A DNA stretch of 26,009 bases, from positions 1 to 26,009 of the IMG/VR virus record IMGVR_UViG_3300046740_000245. One strand, 5' to 3'. The DNA is from a virus. Positions 5,961 to 13,555 of the stretch are shown here, piece by piece (the stretch's first letter is position 1; each line of letters starts with the position of its first letter). The position numbers and the translations under genes were made by a program. Under the pieces are notes generated by a model, which was not told the origin of the DNA, searched no databases, and saw only the letters and a program-made list of their open reading frames with translations.

Positions 5961-8276
5961 ATGGCAGATTCCTACAACATCGGTGCTTTTGGTAGTGATA
6001 CGGGCGATAACGCTATTCTCGATCGCATTTATAAAAACGTTAATCGTTATTTTAGGTTTAATCAACATAATATTAATCGTAGCCGCGTAGACCGTCGTTT
6101 TTTATTTTACGATCAATGGACTCTTTTCGAACGCCAAGCTTTCCAAGCCTTAAATAAACCAATCTTCACTTACAATAAACTCTATGATTATTATCGTAAG
6201 CTTATTGGCGAGCAACGTTATAACACCTGTAATTTAGAAGTTAGTTCTTTAAATGGTATTGGCTCACAAGAAGATATTACATTACGTGCCGATATTATCC
6301 GTGGGATTGAATATCGATCGAAAGCTGACATTGCTTATCAAACAGCATTTGCTAATGCTGTAAGTGGTGGTATGGGATTTATTCGCGTACGCACTGATTA
6401 CATTTCGCCTAAATCATTTAAGCAAGATATTTTTATCGAAGCTGAGAAATATTCTGATAGGGTAGGTTGGGATCCAAACGCTACATCTATGACGAAGACA
6501 GACGGCAATTTCATGTTTCGTTACGACACAATGAATCGTGATGACTTTGAAGAAAAATACCCAGACATCCCTTATCCGCAGTCTTTTCCTGCAAGCTATA
6601 ACACTGAATATTTTAATTGGGGCGATATTAAAGGCATTACTATTTGTGAATATTATGAAAAGCAATGGTATAACTTTACTTTATATCAGCTCAGTAATGG
6701 CGAAGAAATTAGTAAGAAAGATTATAACAAACGTAAAAAAGCGTTAGAGCAACCAGAAGAAGCCGAAGCAGAAGCAGCGCAAGGAATTGCGAGTGGACGT
6801 CAAATATATCAAGAAGAAGAAATGCAATCGATGATTGCTAATGCGCCACCACCGCCTCCCGAACAACCTATGCAACCTCAAAACCCTGGTATGCCGCCAC
6901 AACAACCAGGAATGATGCCGCCTTCCGGAATTCCGGAAATGCCACCACAAACTCCTGCTGCGCCTCCGATGATGGCTGGCGTAGATGTAATGCCTACAAT
7001 AGTAAGCAAACGTCGTTCGCGTGATTATAAAATCATTTGTTATAAAGCGATTGCCGGGCATATTATTGAGACCTACGAATGGCCCAGCAAGCATTTTCCA
7101 TTTGCTGCGGTCATGGGTGATGAAATAGTCATCGAGGGAAAGACCACGATTACATCGTTGGTTACTTATGCTAAAGACCCTCAAAGATTTTTAAATTTCT
7201 TGGCGAGTGATACTGCTCAAGCAGCAAAGAACAATCGGCGGGAGCAGTTCTTAGCTACTCCAAGTAATATTCAAGGCTATGAACTTCTATGGAAAAACCC
7301 GGCAAACCAAGCGGGCGTATTGCTATATAAACCCGATGATAGAACACAAAAAGAACCTATTCGGTTACCTGTTCCTGAATTGCCGCAAACATTATTAATG
7401 AACATGCAGCAAGCTGACAAAGACTTGCGCAGCATTATTGGCTATCCGCAAGAAATGAATGATGGACGCGCTTTTGGTCAATTATCTGGAAAGGCAATTC
7501 GTGAACAACAAAAGATTGGCAATTCTTCAAACCTTGTTTTCTTTGACAACCTGAAAATAGCGCAAGAACAAATAGGACGAGTTATATTATCAATGCTGCC
7601 GCAAGTTTATGACACCGAGCGCGTTTTATCTGCGCAAGGCGTTGATGGAAAATCTAAACAAATTACAGTTAATAAGAAGATTGCTAATGGAATGTCGAAT
7701 GATTTAAGCAAAGGTGAGTTCGATATTAAGATTACTGCTGGCGCAAATTATGCCGCTCAAAAGGAAGAAGCATTACAAGTTTTGATACAGCTAGCGCAAA
7801 CATCTCCGCAAATGCTTCCGTTAATCGCAGATATCATCGCTAAAAATATTGATATTGAAGATAACATTGAATTAGTGAACCGATTAAAAACGTTAGTGCC
7901 ACCCGATGTGTTAGCTAAATCGGAAGGTAAACCGCCACCACCACCAGCACCGCCGCCGCCACCAAATCCAGAGCAGCAAATACAGATGGCAAAATTGCAG
8001 GGTGCGCAGGACGATGTCAAAGCTAAACGTGAACTAAATCAGGTTAAAATGAGCCAAGCCATGATTGAAGCGCAATCATCTAAAATACGTGCTTATGCTG
8101 ACTTACAACGTGGCGGACTCGATTATAAGGCAGCTATGGTTGAGAGCGCAGCTAAGATTGCAGCTGCTCATGCCGATGTTTCAGACAAGCATTTCGAAAC
8201 CATAAAGCATATCCATAACCTTACTCAGCAACCGCTACGTCCTAAAGAGCCAGATGAACAAGAAGCTGGGGCATAA
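5961..8276 (+). CDS. Portal protein, P22 gp1-like
   Basis: Forms the dodecameric channel at one capsid vertex, which is the docking site for terminase and later for the gp4-like adaptor. The 771 residues are close to P22 gp1 (725). The N-terminal 250 residues, with FYDQWTLFERQAF and NKPIFTYNKLYDYYRKLIGE followed by VSGGMGFIRVRTDY, match P22-like portals as I know them. Two proline-rich stretches stand out: about 294-340, inside the body, and about 656-672 (PPPPPAPPPPPNPEQQ), followed by a long Gln/Ala-rich helical tail to the end. That tail could be the equivalent of the P22 portal barrel. The internal proline/glutamine insertion is unusual. The last 35 bases overlap the antisense AlpA-like gene. 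Confidence 0.93.
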   Translation: MADSYNIGAFGSDTGDNAILDRIYKNVNRYFRFNQHNINRSRVDRRFLFYDQWTLFERQAFQALNKPIFTYNKLYDYYRKLIGEQRYNTCNLEVSSLNGIGSQEDITLRADIIRGIEYRSKADIAYQTAFANAVSGGMGFIRVRTDYISPKSFKQDIFIEAEKYSDRVGWDPNATSMTKTDGNFMFRYDTMNRDDFEEKYPDIPYPQSFPASYNTEYFNWGDIKGITICEYYEKQWYNFTLYQLSNGEEISKKDYNKRKKALEQPEEAEAEAAQGIASGRQIYQEEEMQSMIANAPPPPPEQPMQPQNPGMPPQQPGMMPPSGIPEMPPQTPAAPPMMAGVDVMPTIVSKRRSRDYKIICYKAIAGHIIETYEWPSKHFPFAAVMGDEIVIEGKTTITSLVTYAKDPQRFLNFLASDTAQAAKNNRREQFLATPSNIQGYELLWKNPANQAGVLLYKPDDRTQKEPIRLPVPELPQTLLMNMQQADKDLRSIIGYPQEMNDGRAFGQLSGKAIREQQKIGNSSNLVFFDNLKIAQEQIGRVILSMLPQVYDTERVLSAQGVDGKSKQITVNKKIANGMSNDLSKGEFDIKITAGANYAAQKEEALQVLIQLAQTSPQMLPLIADIIAKNIDIEDNIELVNRLKTLVPPDVLAKSEGKPPPPPAPPPPPNPEQQIQMAKLQGAQDDVKAKRELNQVKMSQAMIEAQSSKIRAYADLQRGGLDYKAAMVESAAKIAAAHADVSDKHFETIKHIHNLTQQPLRPKEPDEQEAGA

Positions 8277-8478
8277 TCCATTCATCATGACTTGAATGTA
8301 CGGGTCTTGCTTTTATCCACTCGTATACTTCAGATGCTGCCCATCGATTAATTTTATTAACTTTAACTCTTTGCGGGAAAGTGCCGTTATCTCCTCGCCG
8401 ATATATCGTTGTTATACTTAATCGAGTAAACCGAACTACTTCATCTATTCTTAACCATTTGTTGTTTTCAAGGGTCAT
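8242..8478 (-). CDS. AlpA/excisionase-type DNA-binding regulator, 78 aa
   Basis: AlpA-family proteins are short winged-helix DNA binders that act as transcription activators or excisionases. The product begins MTLENNKWLRIDEVVRFTRL, followed by SITTIYRRGDNGTFPQRVKV and WAASEVYEWIKAR. This is the family's signature order: a 'LR--EV---TGLS-STIYR' helix-turn-helix, then a 'G-FP--VK' wing, then W---EV--WI. Residues beyond about 58 extend past the usual family end and overlap the 3' end of the portal gene in antisense. It is the only minus-strand gene inside the rightward head operon. An AGGTTG precedes the ATG and lies in a direct repeat that could also be an operator. Function is inferred: local regulator of the divergent intergenic region, or a xis-like factor. 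Confidence 0.8.
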   Translation of the reverse strand: MTLENNKWLRIDEVVRFTRLSITTIYRRGDNGTFPQRVKVNKINRWAASEVYEWIKARPVHSSHDEWIMPQLLVHLAL

Positions 8479-8484
8479 ATTTAA

Positions 8485-8515
8485 TCAACCTATTTCACTA
8501 TTGAACCAACCTATT
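8485..8515. repeat. Tandem direct repeat caacctattt, 21 bp apart
   Basis: The ten bases caacctattt occur at 8485-8494 and 8506-8515, exactly 21 bp apart, or two helical turns. They lie just upstream of the AlpA-like gene start at 8478. Such phased repeats often bind regulators as dimers. An operator for the AlpA-like protein is my inference. Confidence 0.5.
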
Positions 8516-8562
8516 TTATACCATAACCCGAAATAACAATAATTTAAAAATAAATTATCTTT

Positions 8563-8578
8563 TAGTATAAATATACTA
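8563..8578. promoter_or_regulatory. Perfect 7-bp inverted repeat, possible operator
   Basis: TAGTATA at 8563-8569 and its exact complement TATACTA at 8572-8578 flank a 2-bp AA spacer. The palindrome sits between the AlpA-like gene and the strong -10 sequences at 8600-8610, where a repressor or activator site would be expected. The region is very AT-rich, so chance cannot be excluded. Confidence 0.4.
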
Positions 8579-8610
8579 TTGCGCATTATTTAAATTTATT
8601 ATAATATAAT
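8579..8610 (+). promoter_or_regulatory. Candidate sigma70-type promoter upstream of the tRNA-like gene and scaffold
   Basis: Two overlapping TATAAT hexamers, 8600-8605 and 8605-8610, lie about 10-15 bases before the tRNA-like sequence. The best -35 candidate is TTGCGC at 8579-8584, spaced 15 bp from the first hexamer, which is short. The surrounding sequence is almost all A and T. The position, in the only gene-free stretch over 300 bp in the window and ahead of the scaffold and coat genes, supports a promoter. Confidence 0.5.
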
Positions 8611-8620
8611 CGGTAATAAT

Positions 8621-8696
8621 GGTGATTGTAGCTTAATAGCAAAGCCCTAAGCTGTGAACTTAGTAGATATGGGTGCGAGTCCCTTCCTTCACCCCA
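8621..8696 (+). tRNA. Degenerate tRNA-His(GTG)-like gene
   Basis: A cloverleaf with anticodon GTG can be folded by hand. The extra G-1 at 8621 faces discriminator C at 8693, the histidine tRNA hallmark, and CCA is encoded at 8694-8696. Anticodon stem CTAAG/CTTAG (8647-8651, 8659-8663) is perfect, with loop CTGTGAA and anticodon at 8654-8656. D stem GCTT/AAGC (8631-8634, 8642-8645) is paired, but the D loop has only 7 bases and lacks the usual GG. The acceptor stem (8622-8628 with 8686-8692) has two mismatches. The T stem has one mismatch, and its loop TGCGAGT lacks the usual TTC. It may be a decayed phage tRNA, a functional but unusual one, or a tRNA-like RNA. A standard tRNA search might score it low. 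Confidence 0.7.
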
Positions 8697-8794
8697 AATA
8701 AAAGCGAATATGCAGCTTTACAAATGTATAGGGCTAATATGCTGCCAAACGCATAGGGTTTGAAAGTAAACCGTAAACTTGAGGTAGAAATAGT
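8697..8794 (+). other. Leader between tRNA-like gene and scaffold gene
   Basis: No gene is supported here. Two short hairpins can be drawn: TATGC/GCATA around 8738-8755 and GGTTT/AAACC at 8757-8772. The first overlaps an imperfect direct repeat in which aatatgc and ataggg recur. GAGGTAG at about 8781-8787 is the scaffold ribosome-binding site. A second tRNA was looked for and not found. Confidence 0.35.
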
Positions 8795-9649
8795 ATGTCA
8801 GAAACACTTAATGTGGAGACAATTAGTCAGCCAGTTGTTGAGAGTAATAGTAAGAATTCTTTTGAAGCACCGACAGAGACCCTGTCAACGCCTGAAGCAG
8901 TCGAAGAGAAAGCGTCTACTTCTACGGAAGCTACGCCTACTGAGAATGCAGAAGGTGAGTTACCTGAGTTTGCTAAACGCAGATTAGGTAAAGAGCAAAA
9001 GAAATATGAACGAGAAATTGCAAAAGTTCGGGCAGAGCTAGACCAAGAACGCGCAAGAAATAATGCGCCTCAGCCGCAAGCTCCTTATGGTGCGCAATCG
9101 CCAACCGGTTACAACGACCCTATTACGGGACGTTATATCGACACGAGCACGCCAGAAGGTCAAGCAATTTTCAACTATCAACAAGAAATGTCACAACACT
9201 TGAACGCTCAAGAGAAGCAACAGCAAGAGCGCTCTCAGAAAGAAGTAGAAGCAAAACGCTTCGAACACTTTCAAGATTCATTTGAAGATGCCAAAGAAAG
9301 GTATTCTGATTTTGAAAAAGTGATTAGAGCATCTGGGATGAATGGCACTATCGCAAGCGAATTGTCAGATTTTCCCAACCCTGGCGAACTAGGCTATTAC
9401 TTAGCTTCAAATCCACGTGAAGTCGATCGATTACAAAAACTACCTGCTTACGAAATGAAGCGAGAGCTTGTTCGGCATATGGCAGATATGGTTTCAAAAA
9501 ACAATATTACTAAGACACCCCCACCAGTTAAACCGGTAGGGTCGTCATCTGGCTCATTTGCTAAACCTTTCGCTCAAAAAACTCTTGCTGAATTAAAGGC
9601 AGAGCGAAGAGCGCAATTAAGCGGCGAAGCCCCACGTGGTAGACGTTAA
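8795..9649 (+). CDS. Scaffolding protein, P22 gp8-like
   Basis: Scaffolding proteins direct coat assembly into a prohead and then leave. No catalytic motif is expected, and the assignment rests on position between portal and P22-type coat plus composition. The 284 residues (P22 gp8 is 303) comprise an acidic, low-complexity N-terminus rich in E, T, S and A (1-60), a charged coiled-coil stretch (about 60-90), a Gln-rich segment (about 155-175), a long charged helical region, and a short basic C-terminus (AELKAERRAQLSGEAPRGRR). In P22 a basic C-terminal helix-loop-helix binds coat, and the arrangement here is the same. The start is set by GAGGTAG eight bases upstream. A long overlapping frame from 8760 has odd composition and is discarded. 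Confidence 0.85.
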   Translation: MSETLNVETISQPVVESNSKNSFEAPTETLSTPEAVEEKASTSTEATPTENAEGELPEFAKRRLGKEQKKYEREIAKVRAELDQERARNNAPQPQAPYGAQSPTGYNDPITGRYIDTSTPEGQAIFNYQQEMSQHLNAQEKQQQERSQKEVEAKRFEHFQDSFEDAKERYSDFEKVIRASGMNGTIASELSDFPNPGELGYYLASNPREVDRLQKLPAYEMKRELVRHMADMVSKNNITKTPPPVKPVGSSSGSFAKPFAQKTLAELKAERRAQLSGEAPRGRR

Positions 9650-9709
9650 TATTTAAGCCTTCGACTTACCTTTAATTCAATAATTAATTTATTAAACATA
9701 AGGTGAGTC

Positions 9710-10936
9710 ATGGCTAATCAAATTCCCGTTACAGAACTTATCGCTAATGCTGCGCTTGCAGAATTAGCGACTAACAACTCTTTACTTTTAACTGGTGCGC
9801 GTACTTATGAATCGGACTTTAAACAAGCCGATTATCAAGTAGGTGACACTATCCGTTTGCGTAAACAAACTCAAGTTACTGTTAATCAAGGACGCGTTGG
9901 TGTTCTTCAAGATTCTATTGAGAAGACCGAACCGTTATCGATTGATTATCAATTAAATGTGACGCGTGAATACAGTACCCGTGAATTAACATTATTCATG
10001 AATACTGATCAAGCTCCATTTAACGAACGATATATTCGTCCTGCTGTTCAAGCGCTTTGTAAACAAGCTGAAAGTATTATCGCGCAAGGCGCAATTACTC
10101 AGTTAAATTATGTTTCCGGAAATCCTTCTGCTCCCGTCAACTCATTTGCTGTTGTCGATCAGGTTTACGCGAAGATGGAAACCCAAGCAATGCAAATCAT
10201 GAATGATGGGTATTTAGCTTTGGCTCCTTTCCAAGCAAGCGCATTGAAGTCAGCTAACCAAAATGCATTTAACCCGACCTTAAATGAAGACATCACGTTT
10301 GCATCACGTCTTGGTCACTACTCAGTGTTCGACTTGTTCTCTAACCAATCCGTCGCTTTTCATACGGTTGGTGTAGGTGCTGCGGGTGCTGTTGTAGCGT
10401 CAACTCCTGCAAGCGGTGACTCTACTGTGAATCTAAGCGGTTTAGGCGCAAGTGTGACTGGCGTTTATTTACCAGGCGATACCATTCAATTTACTGGTGT
10501 AAATGCTGTCAATCCAATTGATAGAAGCGACACTGGCTTATTGATGGATTTCACCGTTCAAAACCAAGTTGATTCTACTGCGGGTGGATTAGGACAAGTA
10601 ATAGTAAGCCCTCCGATTATCTCTGACCCAGCAGACCCTTACAGAAATGTTAGTACGCCTGTAGTCGCTGCAATGCCTGTGATTTTGATAGGTACGCCAG
10701 GTTCTCGTTATCACGTTAACCCTGCATATCATCCTCGCGGTCTTGATATTGTTATTCCTCCAATGGAAGTTTTAGACAATGTAAATACTTCGGTGGTCAC
10801 GGACAAAGACTTAAATGTTTCCTTGCGGGTAGAACGACAAGGCAGCTTATTGAATGACGTTAACATGCTTCGTATTGACTTGTTATTTGGTTTCAAATGG
10901 CACGATCAATATGGCGTTAAGTTGCTTTCATTATGA
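9710..10936 (+). CDS. Major coat protein, P22 gp5-like
   Basis: Forms the icosahedral capsid with the HK97-type fold. The 408 residues compare with 430 in P22. The inserted beta domain typical of P22 coat appears at roughly residues 221-305, with LPGDTIQFTGVNAVN at 254-268 corresponding to the P22 segment GDKISFAGV. The N-terminal region (VTELIANAALAELATNNSLL) and the C-terminal run ending in DLLFGFKWHDQYGVKLL also fit, the latter matching P22's LCRIALWYGV region. AAGGTGAG before the ATG is a strong ribosome-binding site, as expected for the most abundant virion protein. The stop overlaps the next start (ATGA). Confidence 0.92.
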   Translation: MANQIPVTELIANAALAELATNNSLLLTGARTYESDFKQADYQVGDTIRLRKQTQVTVNQGRVGVLQDSIEKTEPLSIDYQLNVTREYSTRELTLFMNTDQAPFNERYIRPAVQALCKQAESIIAQGAITQLNYVSGNPSAPVNSFAVVDQVYAKMETQAMQIMNDGYLALAPFQASALKSANQNAFNPTLNEDITFASRLGHYSVFDLFSNQSVAFHTVGVGAAGAVVASTPASGDSTVNLSGLGASVTGVYLPGDTIQFTGVNAVNPIDRSDTGLLMDFTVQNQVDSTAGGLGQVIVSPPIISDPADPYRNVSTPVVAAMPVILIGTPGSRYHVNPAYHPRGLDIVIPPMEVLDNVNTSVVTDKDLNVSLRVERQGSLLNDVNMLRIDLLFGFKWHDQYGVKLLSL

Positions 10937-11316
10937 TGTTGCACTCGCACTATCTATTTGACACGAACGAGCGCGCAGACATTGCGCGCTTGAAGCGTGT
11001 TTATAAGCTTTATTGTGGCGGACTATTTAAAACGTGTTCCTACAATGACGCAATCATATTATTAAAAACGGGTAAATGGTTTGATAAAACCAACTATTTG
11101 CCAAATGAAGAGGTATTAACTTATGAAAAACCAAGGCAGCGGATTTGTGGCAACCAACCCGAAGCGTCCAGTGAGCGGGAAGAACCCAGACACGAACAAT
11201 ATCAGTCCGACATCGCGATGCACAGCGCCCGAGAGGAAAATGCCAGAGAAGGGAATGGGACTCGGTCGCCAAGAAGCGAAGTAAAGAAACGTGGTCGACC
11301 AAAGGTAGTTAAATAA
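10933..11316 (+). CDS. Small protein downstream of coat with KRGRPK tail, 127 aa
   Basis: Function not recognised. Residues 1-65 look like a compact helical domain (NERADIARLKRVYKLYCGGL, then YNDAIILLKTGKWFDK). From about residue 68 the sequence becomes charged and compositionally odd, ending in KKRGRPKVVK, which contains the AT-hook core RGRP. It begins in an ATGA overlap with coat, and its stop forms a TAATG with the gp4-like gene, so translation to the very end fits coupling. From 11123 to 11284 a second frame on the same strand is also open, which may explain the odd C-terminal composition. DNA binding by the tail is inference. Confidence 0.75.
   Translation: MMLHSHYLFDTNERADIARLKRVYKLYCGGLFKTCSYNDAIILLKTGKWFDKTNYLPNEEVLTYEKPRQRICGNQPEASSEREEPRHEQYQSDIAMHSAREENAREGNGTRSPRSEVKKRGRPKVVK
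11123..11284 (+). CDS. Nested overlapping gene, 53 aa
   Basis: A complete frame lies wholly inside the 3' half of the 127-residue gene but in another phase. It begins MKNQGSGFVATNPKRPVSGK and ends GMGLGRQEAK, with a net positive charge. AAGAGGT at about 11108-11114 sits eight bases before the ATG, an excellent ribosome-binding site that has no role for the outer frame. The stretch is about 54% G+C by my count, richer than the AT-rich surroundings, as expected where two frames are constrained. No homologue is recognised. It could be the only real product of this stretch, with the outer frame reading through by chance, but the outer stop's junction with the next gene argues for both. Confidence 0.5.
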   Translation: MKNQGSGFVATNPKRPVSGKNPDTNNISPTSRCTAPERKMPEKGMGLGRQEAK

Positions 11317-12056
11317 TGGCGCAAGATTCTAGAACTGTTAATGACATTATTAATAATGCCTTTTACTTGTTGGGGGAGATATCGCCTGATGTCGTCCCCT
11401 CTGCAAGTGACGTTAATACTGGGCTTTATGTTTTAAATGACCTTCTAGATTCGTTTTCTGGCGCAAGCGTCCTTATTCCTTTTATAAAAACTATTGATGT
11501 AACTTTGGTTCCTAATCAAGGTACTTATGTAATTTCTAATATAGTGCCGGCTGATTTTAATTTTAATAGGATTGTAGAACTTGATTTTGTAACTGTAACA
11601 ATTCAACAAATAAGTTATCCCGTAAATATTGTTGATAGAGCAGTAATATTAAATCAAGTGCGTTTTGCTCAAGGACAAACAAGACCGGGCGCAGTCTTTA
11701 TGGACAACTTAGATTTACAAACTAATTTAACTTTTTATCCTAAGCCTGACCAAGCCTATAGCTGCCAGATTAGAGCAAAGTTTATGTTTGATAGATTATC
11801 TTTGTTCCAAGTGATAACAGAAGTTCCACCTAAATATTATAGGTTTTTAAAATATGCATTGGCGCGCGAATTACTTGCTTATTATCCTTCTGGATCATGG
11901 TCTGCAACTACAGAAGACGAATATAAAAAGATGCTGGCAAACATTGAAACATCGGCTGAAATAAATGTGATTATTAATCCTGATGGATTATTAATGACGC
12001 CTTACCAGTATGTTTACAACTCTATTTATGGAGTTTTAGGGGTGCTTAATCCATGA
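11316..12056 (+). CDS. Head-to-tail adaptor (tail accessory factor), P22 gp4-like
   Basis: In P22, gp4 binds beneath the portal after packaging and starts tail assembly. The N-terminus (TVNDIINNAFYLLGEISPD, then ASDVNTGLYVLNDLLDSFSG) is the characteristic helical head of this family. A strand-rich middle (about 60-165) and a helical region RFLKYALARELLAYYP near 188-203 follow. At 246 residues it is longer than P22 gp4 (166). It overlaps the preceding stop (TAATG) and the gp10-like start (ATGA), the same gene order as in P22. Assignment rests on the N-terminal pattern and synteny. Confidence 0.87.
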   Translation: MAQDSRTVNDIINNAFYLLGEISPDVVPSASDVNTGLYVLNDLLDSFSGASVLIPFIKTIDVTLVPNQGTYVISNIVPADFNFNRIVELDFVTVTIQQISYPVNIVDRAVILNQVRFAQGQTRPGAVFMDNLDLQTNLTFYPKPDQAYSCQIRAKFMFDRLSLFQVITEVPPKYYRFLKYALARELLAYYPSGSWSATTEDEYKKMLANIETSAEINVIINPDGLLMTPYQYVYNSIYGVLGVLNP

Positions 12057-13555
12057 AGCGAATGGACTTCCCAGTTGTTGGAAGCTTGCATGAAGACGTA
12101 ATTACTAAAGTTAATGCCGAGCGTACTATTAATATGTACGAGGTATTTTCTCCGCATGGAAAGAAACAAAATTATTTACACCCTACACCAGGAAAAGAAG
12201 AGCATGGCACATTCTCAGAAGGAAATAAAGGAAGGGCATCTTTTGTATTTAGAGGATTTACCTATTTTGTAGAAGGCGACACAATTTATAGAATGGACGC
12301 TACATTAGTCCTTAATGTTATTGCCGCTAATTTCTTCACAACAATAACAGGACATGTAGGAATTTCTGCAAATGAATTTCAAATATTATTTGTTGATGGA
12401 ATTAAATGTTTTTTATGGGACACAAATACAGCGACAGGAATCGATAATACGCCAAATTTACCAGGAGGATTTACGCCATTAGATATAGCGTTTATGGATA
12501 GCTCTTTTTTATTAATAAGTGGAGCAACAGGATTTCAGAATACATTCTATGTAAGCGGACTCGATAACGGAACTGTATGGCCCATTTTAGATTTCGCTTT
12601 AATTAATTCACGACCAACTATTTTAAATGGAATTTCTGTTTTAAAAAGAAGGATTTTCTTTTTTGGTCAAAACAAAAGTGAGATTTGGGTAGATGCGGGA
12701 CTTTCAGACTTTAGGTTTAGACGTGATAACAATTTATTGTTAGAGCATGGAGTTAAGGCGATTGATTCTATAGCGCAAGCGTTTGACAGGCTATTTTATT
12801 TGTCAGGTGATATTGATGGCGTAGGTTCAATCATGATGATTGAAGGTGGAATTAGTCCACAGCCAATTAGTACACGAGAAATGGATGAAAGAATTCAGCG
12901 ATATACAGCGCCACAAGATGCAATAGGGTTTGCATATAAAATTAATGGACAAGTGTTTTATCAAATTAATTTTACGACAGATGAGCATACATTTGTTTTT
13001 AATGCCAATACAAAATTATGGCATGAATTAGAAGCAGCAAATGGAACGCGAGACACATCAAATACTCATGCGTTTTTTGATAACAAGCATTTCATAACAA
13101 CATATAACGACTCTAAATTATATGAATTGAGTTATAACTTTTTAACAAATGCGGGCGAAAAAATTAAACGCACAAGGATATGTAGAACATTAAGTTCACC
13201 GACATATGAAAGAATTAAATATGCTCGTCTTCAGGTGGATATGTTGAAAGGTGTAGGAAAAATAAATACGAAACCATTAAGTTCATTGCCGCCACCACCT
13301 AAGACAACACAAGCACAATTGGAAGCGAGCGCAGATGTTGACCCAATGGTGTTTTTAAGCGTTTCTGAAGATGGTGGAGATACCTATCATTCATTTGGAA
13401 GCGAATCATTTGGGAAAGCGGGCGATAGAAATATAAGAATCATGTGGCAAAGATTAGGAACTTATAGAGATGCTATTTGGAAATTTGAAATATATAACGC
13501 CGTTCCTATTTATATTTTAGGAGCAGCAATCGATATGGAGATACAACCACAATGA
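12053..13555 (+). CDS. Packaged DNA stabilisation protein, P22 gp10-like
   Basis: In P22, gp10 forms the hexameric tail hub below gp4, keeps packaged DNA in place and holds the tailspikes. The 500 residues compare with 472 in P22. Features that fit are an N-terminal VNAERTINMYEVFSPHGKKQ, followed by repeated blade-like strands (FVFRGFTYFVEGDTIYRM, FFGQNKSEIWVDAG, KAIDSIAQAFDRLFYLSGD) consistent with the beta-propeller-like family, and a terminal strand domain. The order after gp4 supports it. It starts in ATGA with the gp4-like gene and ends in ATGA with the next. Confidence 0.88.
   Translation: MKRMDFPVVGSLHEDVITKVNAERTINMYEVFSPHGKKQNYLHPTPGKEEHGTFSEGNKGRASFVFRGFTYFVEGDTIYRMDATLVLNVIAANFFTTITGHVGISANEFQILFVDGIKCFLWDTNTATGIDNTPNLPGGFTPLDIAFMDSSFLLISGATGFQNTFYVSGLDNGTVWPILDFALINSRPTILNGISVLKRRIFFFGQNKSEIWVDAGLSDFRFRRDNNLLLEHGVKAIDSIAQAFDRLFYLSGDIDGVGSIMMIEGGISPQPISTREMDERIQRYTAPQDAIGFAYKINGQVFYQINFTTDEHTFVFNANTKLWHELEAANGTRDTSNTHAFFDNKHFITTYNDSKLYELSYNFLTNAGEKIKRTRICRTLSSPTYERIKYARLQVDMLKGVGKINTKPLSSLPPPPKTTQAQLEASADVDPMVFLSVSEDGGDTYHSFGSESFGKAGDRNIRIMWQRLGTYRDAIWKFEIYNAVPIYILGAAIDMEIQPQ

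Noticed and set aside
6744-7184. A 146-codon leftward frame opposite the portal's proline-rich insertion
   Set aside because: It is rich in R, H, W and S, as typical antisense translations of proline/glutamine codons are, and has no ribosome-binding site.
7757-8020. A leftward frame with a glycine-rich stretch opposite the portal gene
   Set aside because: The poly-glycine is simply the antisense of the portal's proline run, and there is no start signal.
8621-8696. Phage attachment site formed from a tRNA gene next to an AlpA-like excisionase
   Set aside because: Attachment cores usually copy only the 3' part of a tRNA and lie beside an integrase. Here the whole degenerate cloverleaf is present in the middle of head genes, and no integrase is visible.
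8697-8772. A possible second tRNA after the tRNA-His-like sequence
   Set aside because: Two small hairpins can be drawn, but no acceptor stem or anticodon arm with correct spacing could be fitted.
8760-8987. A 75-codon rightward frame overlapping the start of the scaffold gene
   Set aside because: The product is an unnatural mix of K, R, L and Q, and its frame is the +1 shadow of the acidic scaffold N-terminus. The scaffold start has the better ribosome-binding site.
11054-11302. A leftward 82-codon frame opposite the coat-adjacent small gene
   Set aside because: No ribosome-binding site, unlikely composition, and opposite direction in a rightward operon. It follows from the G+C-rich stretch with few stops.
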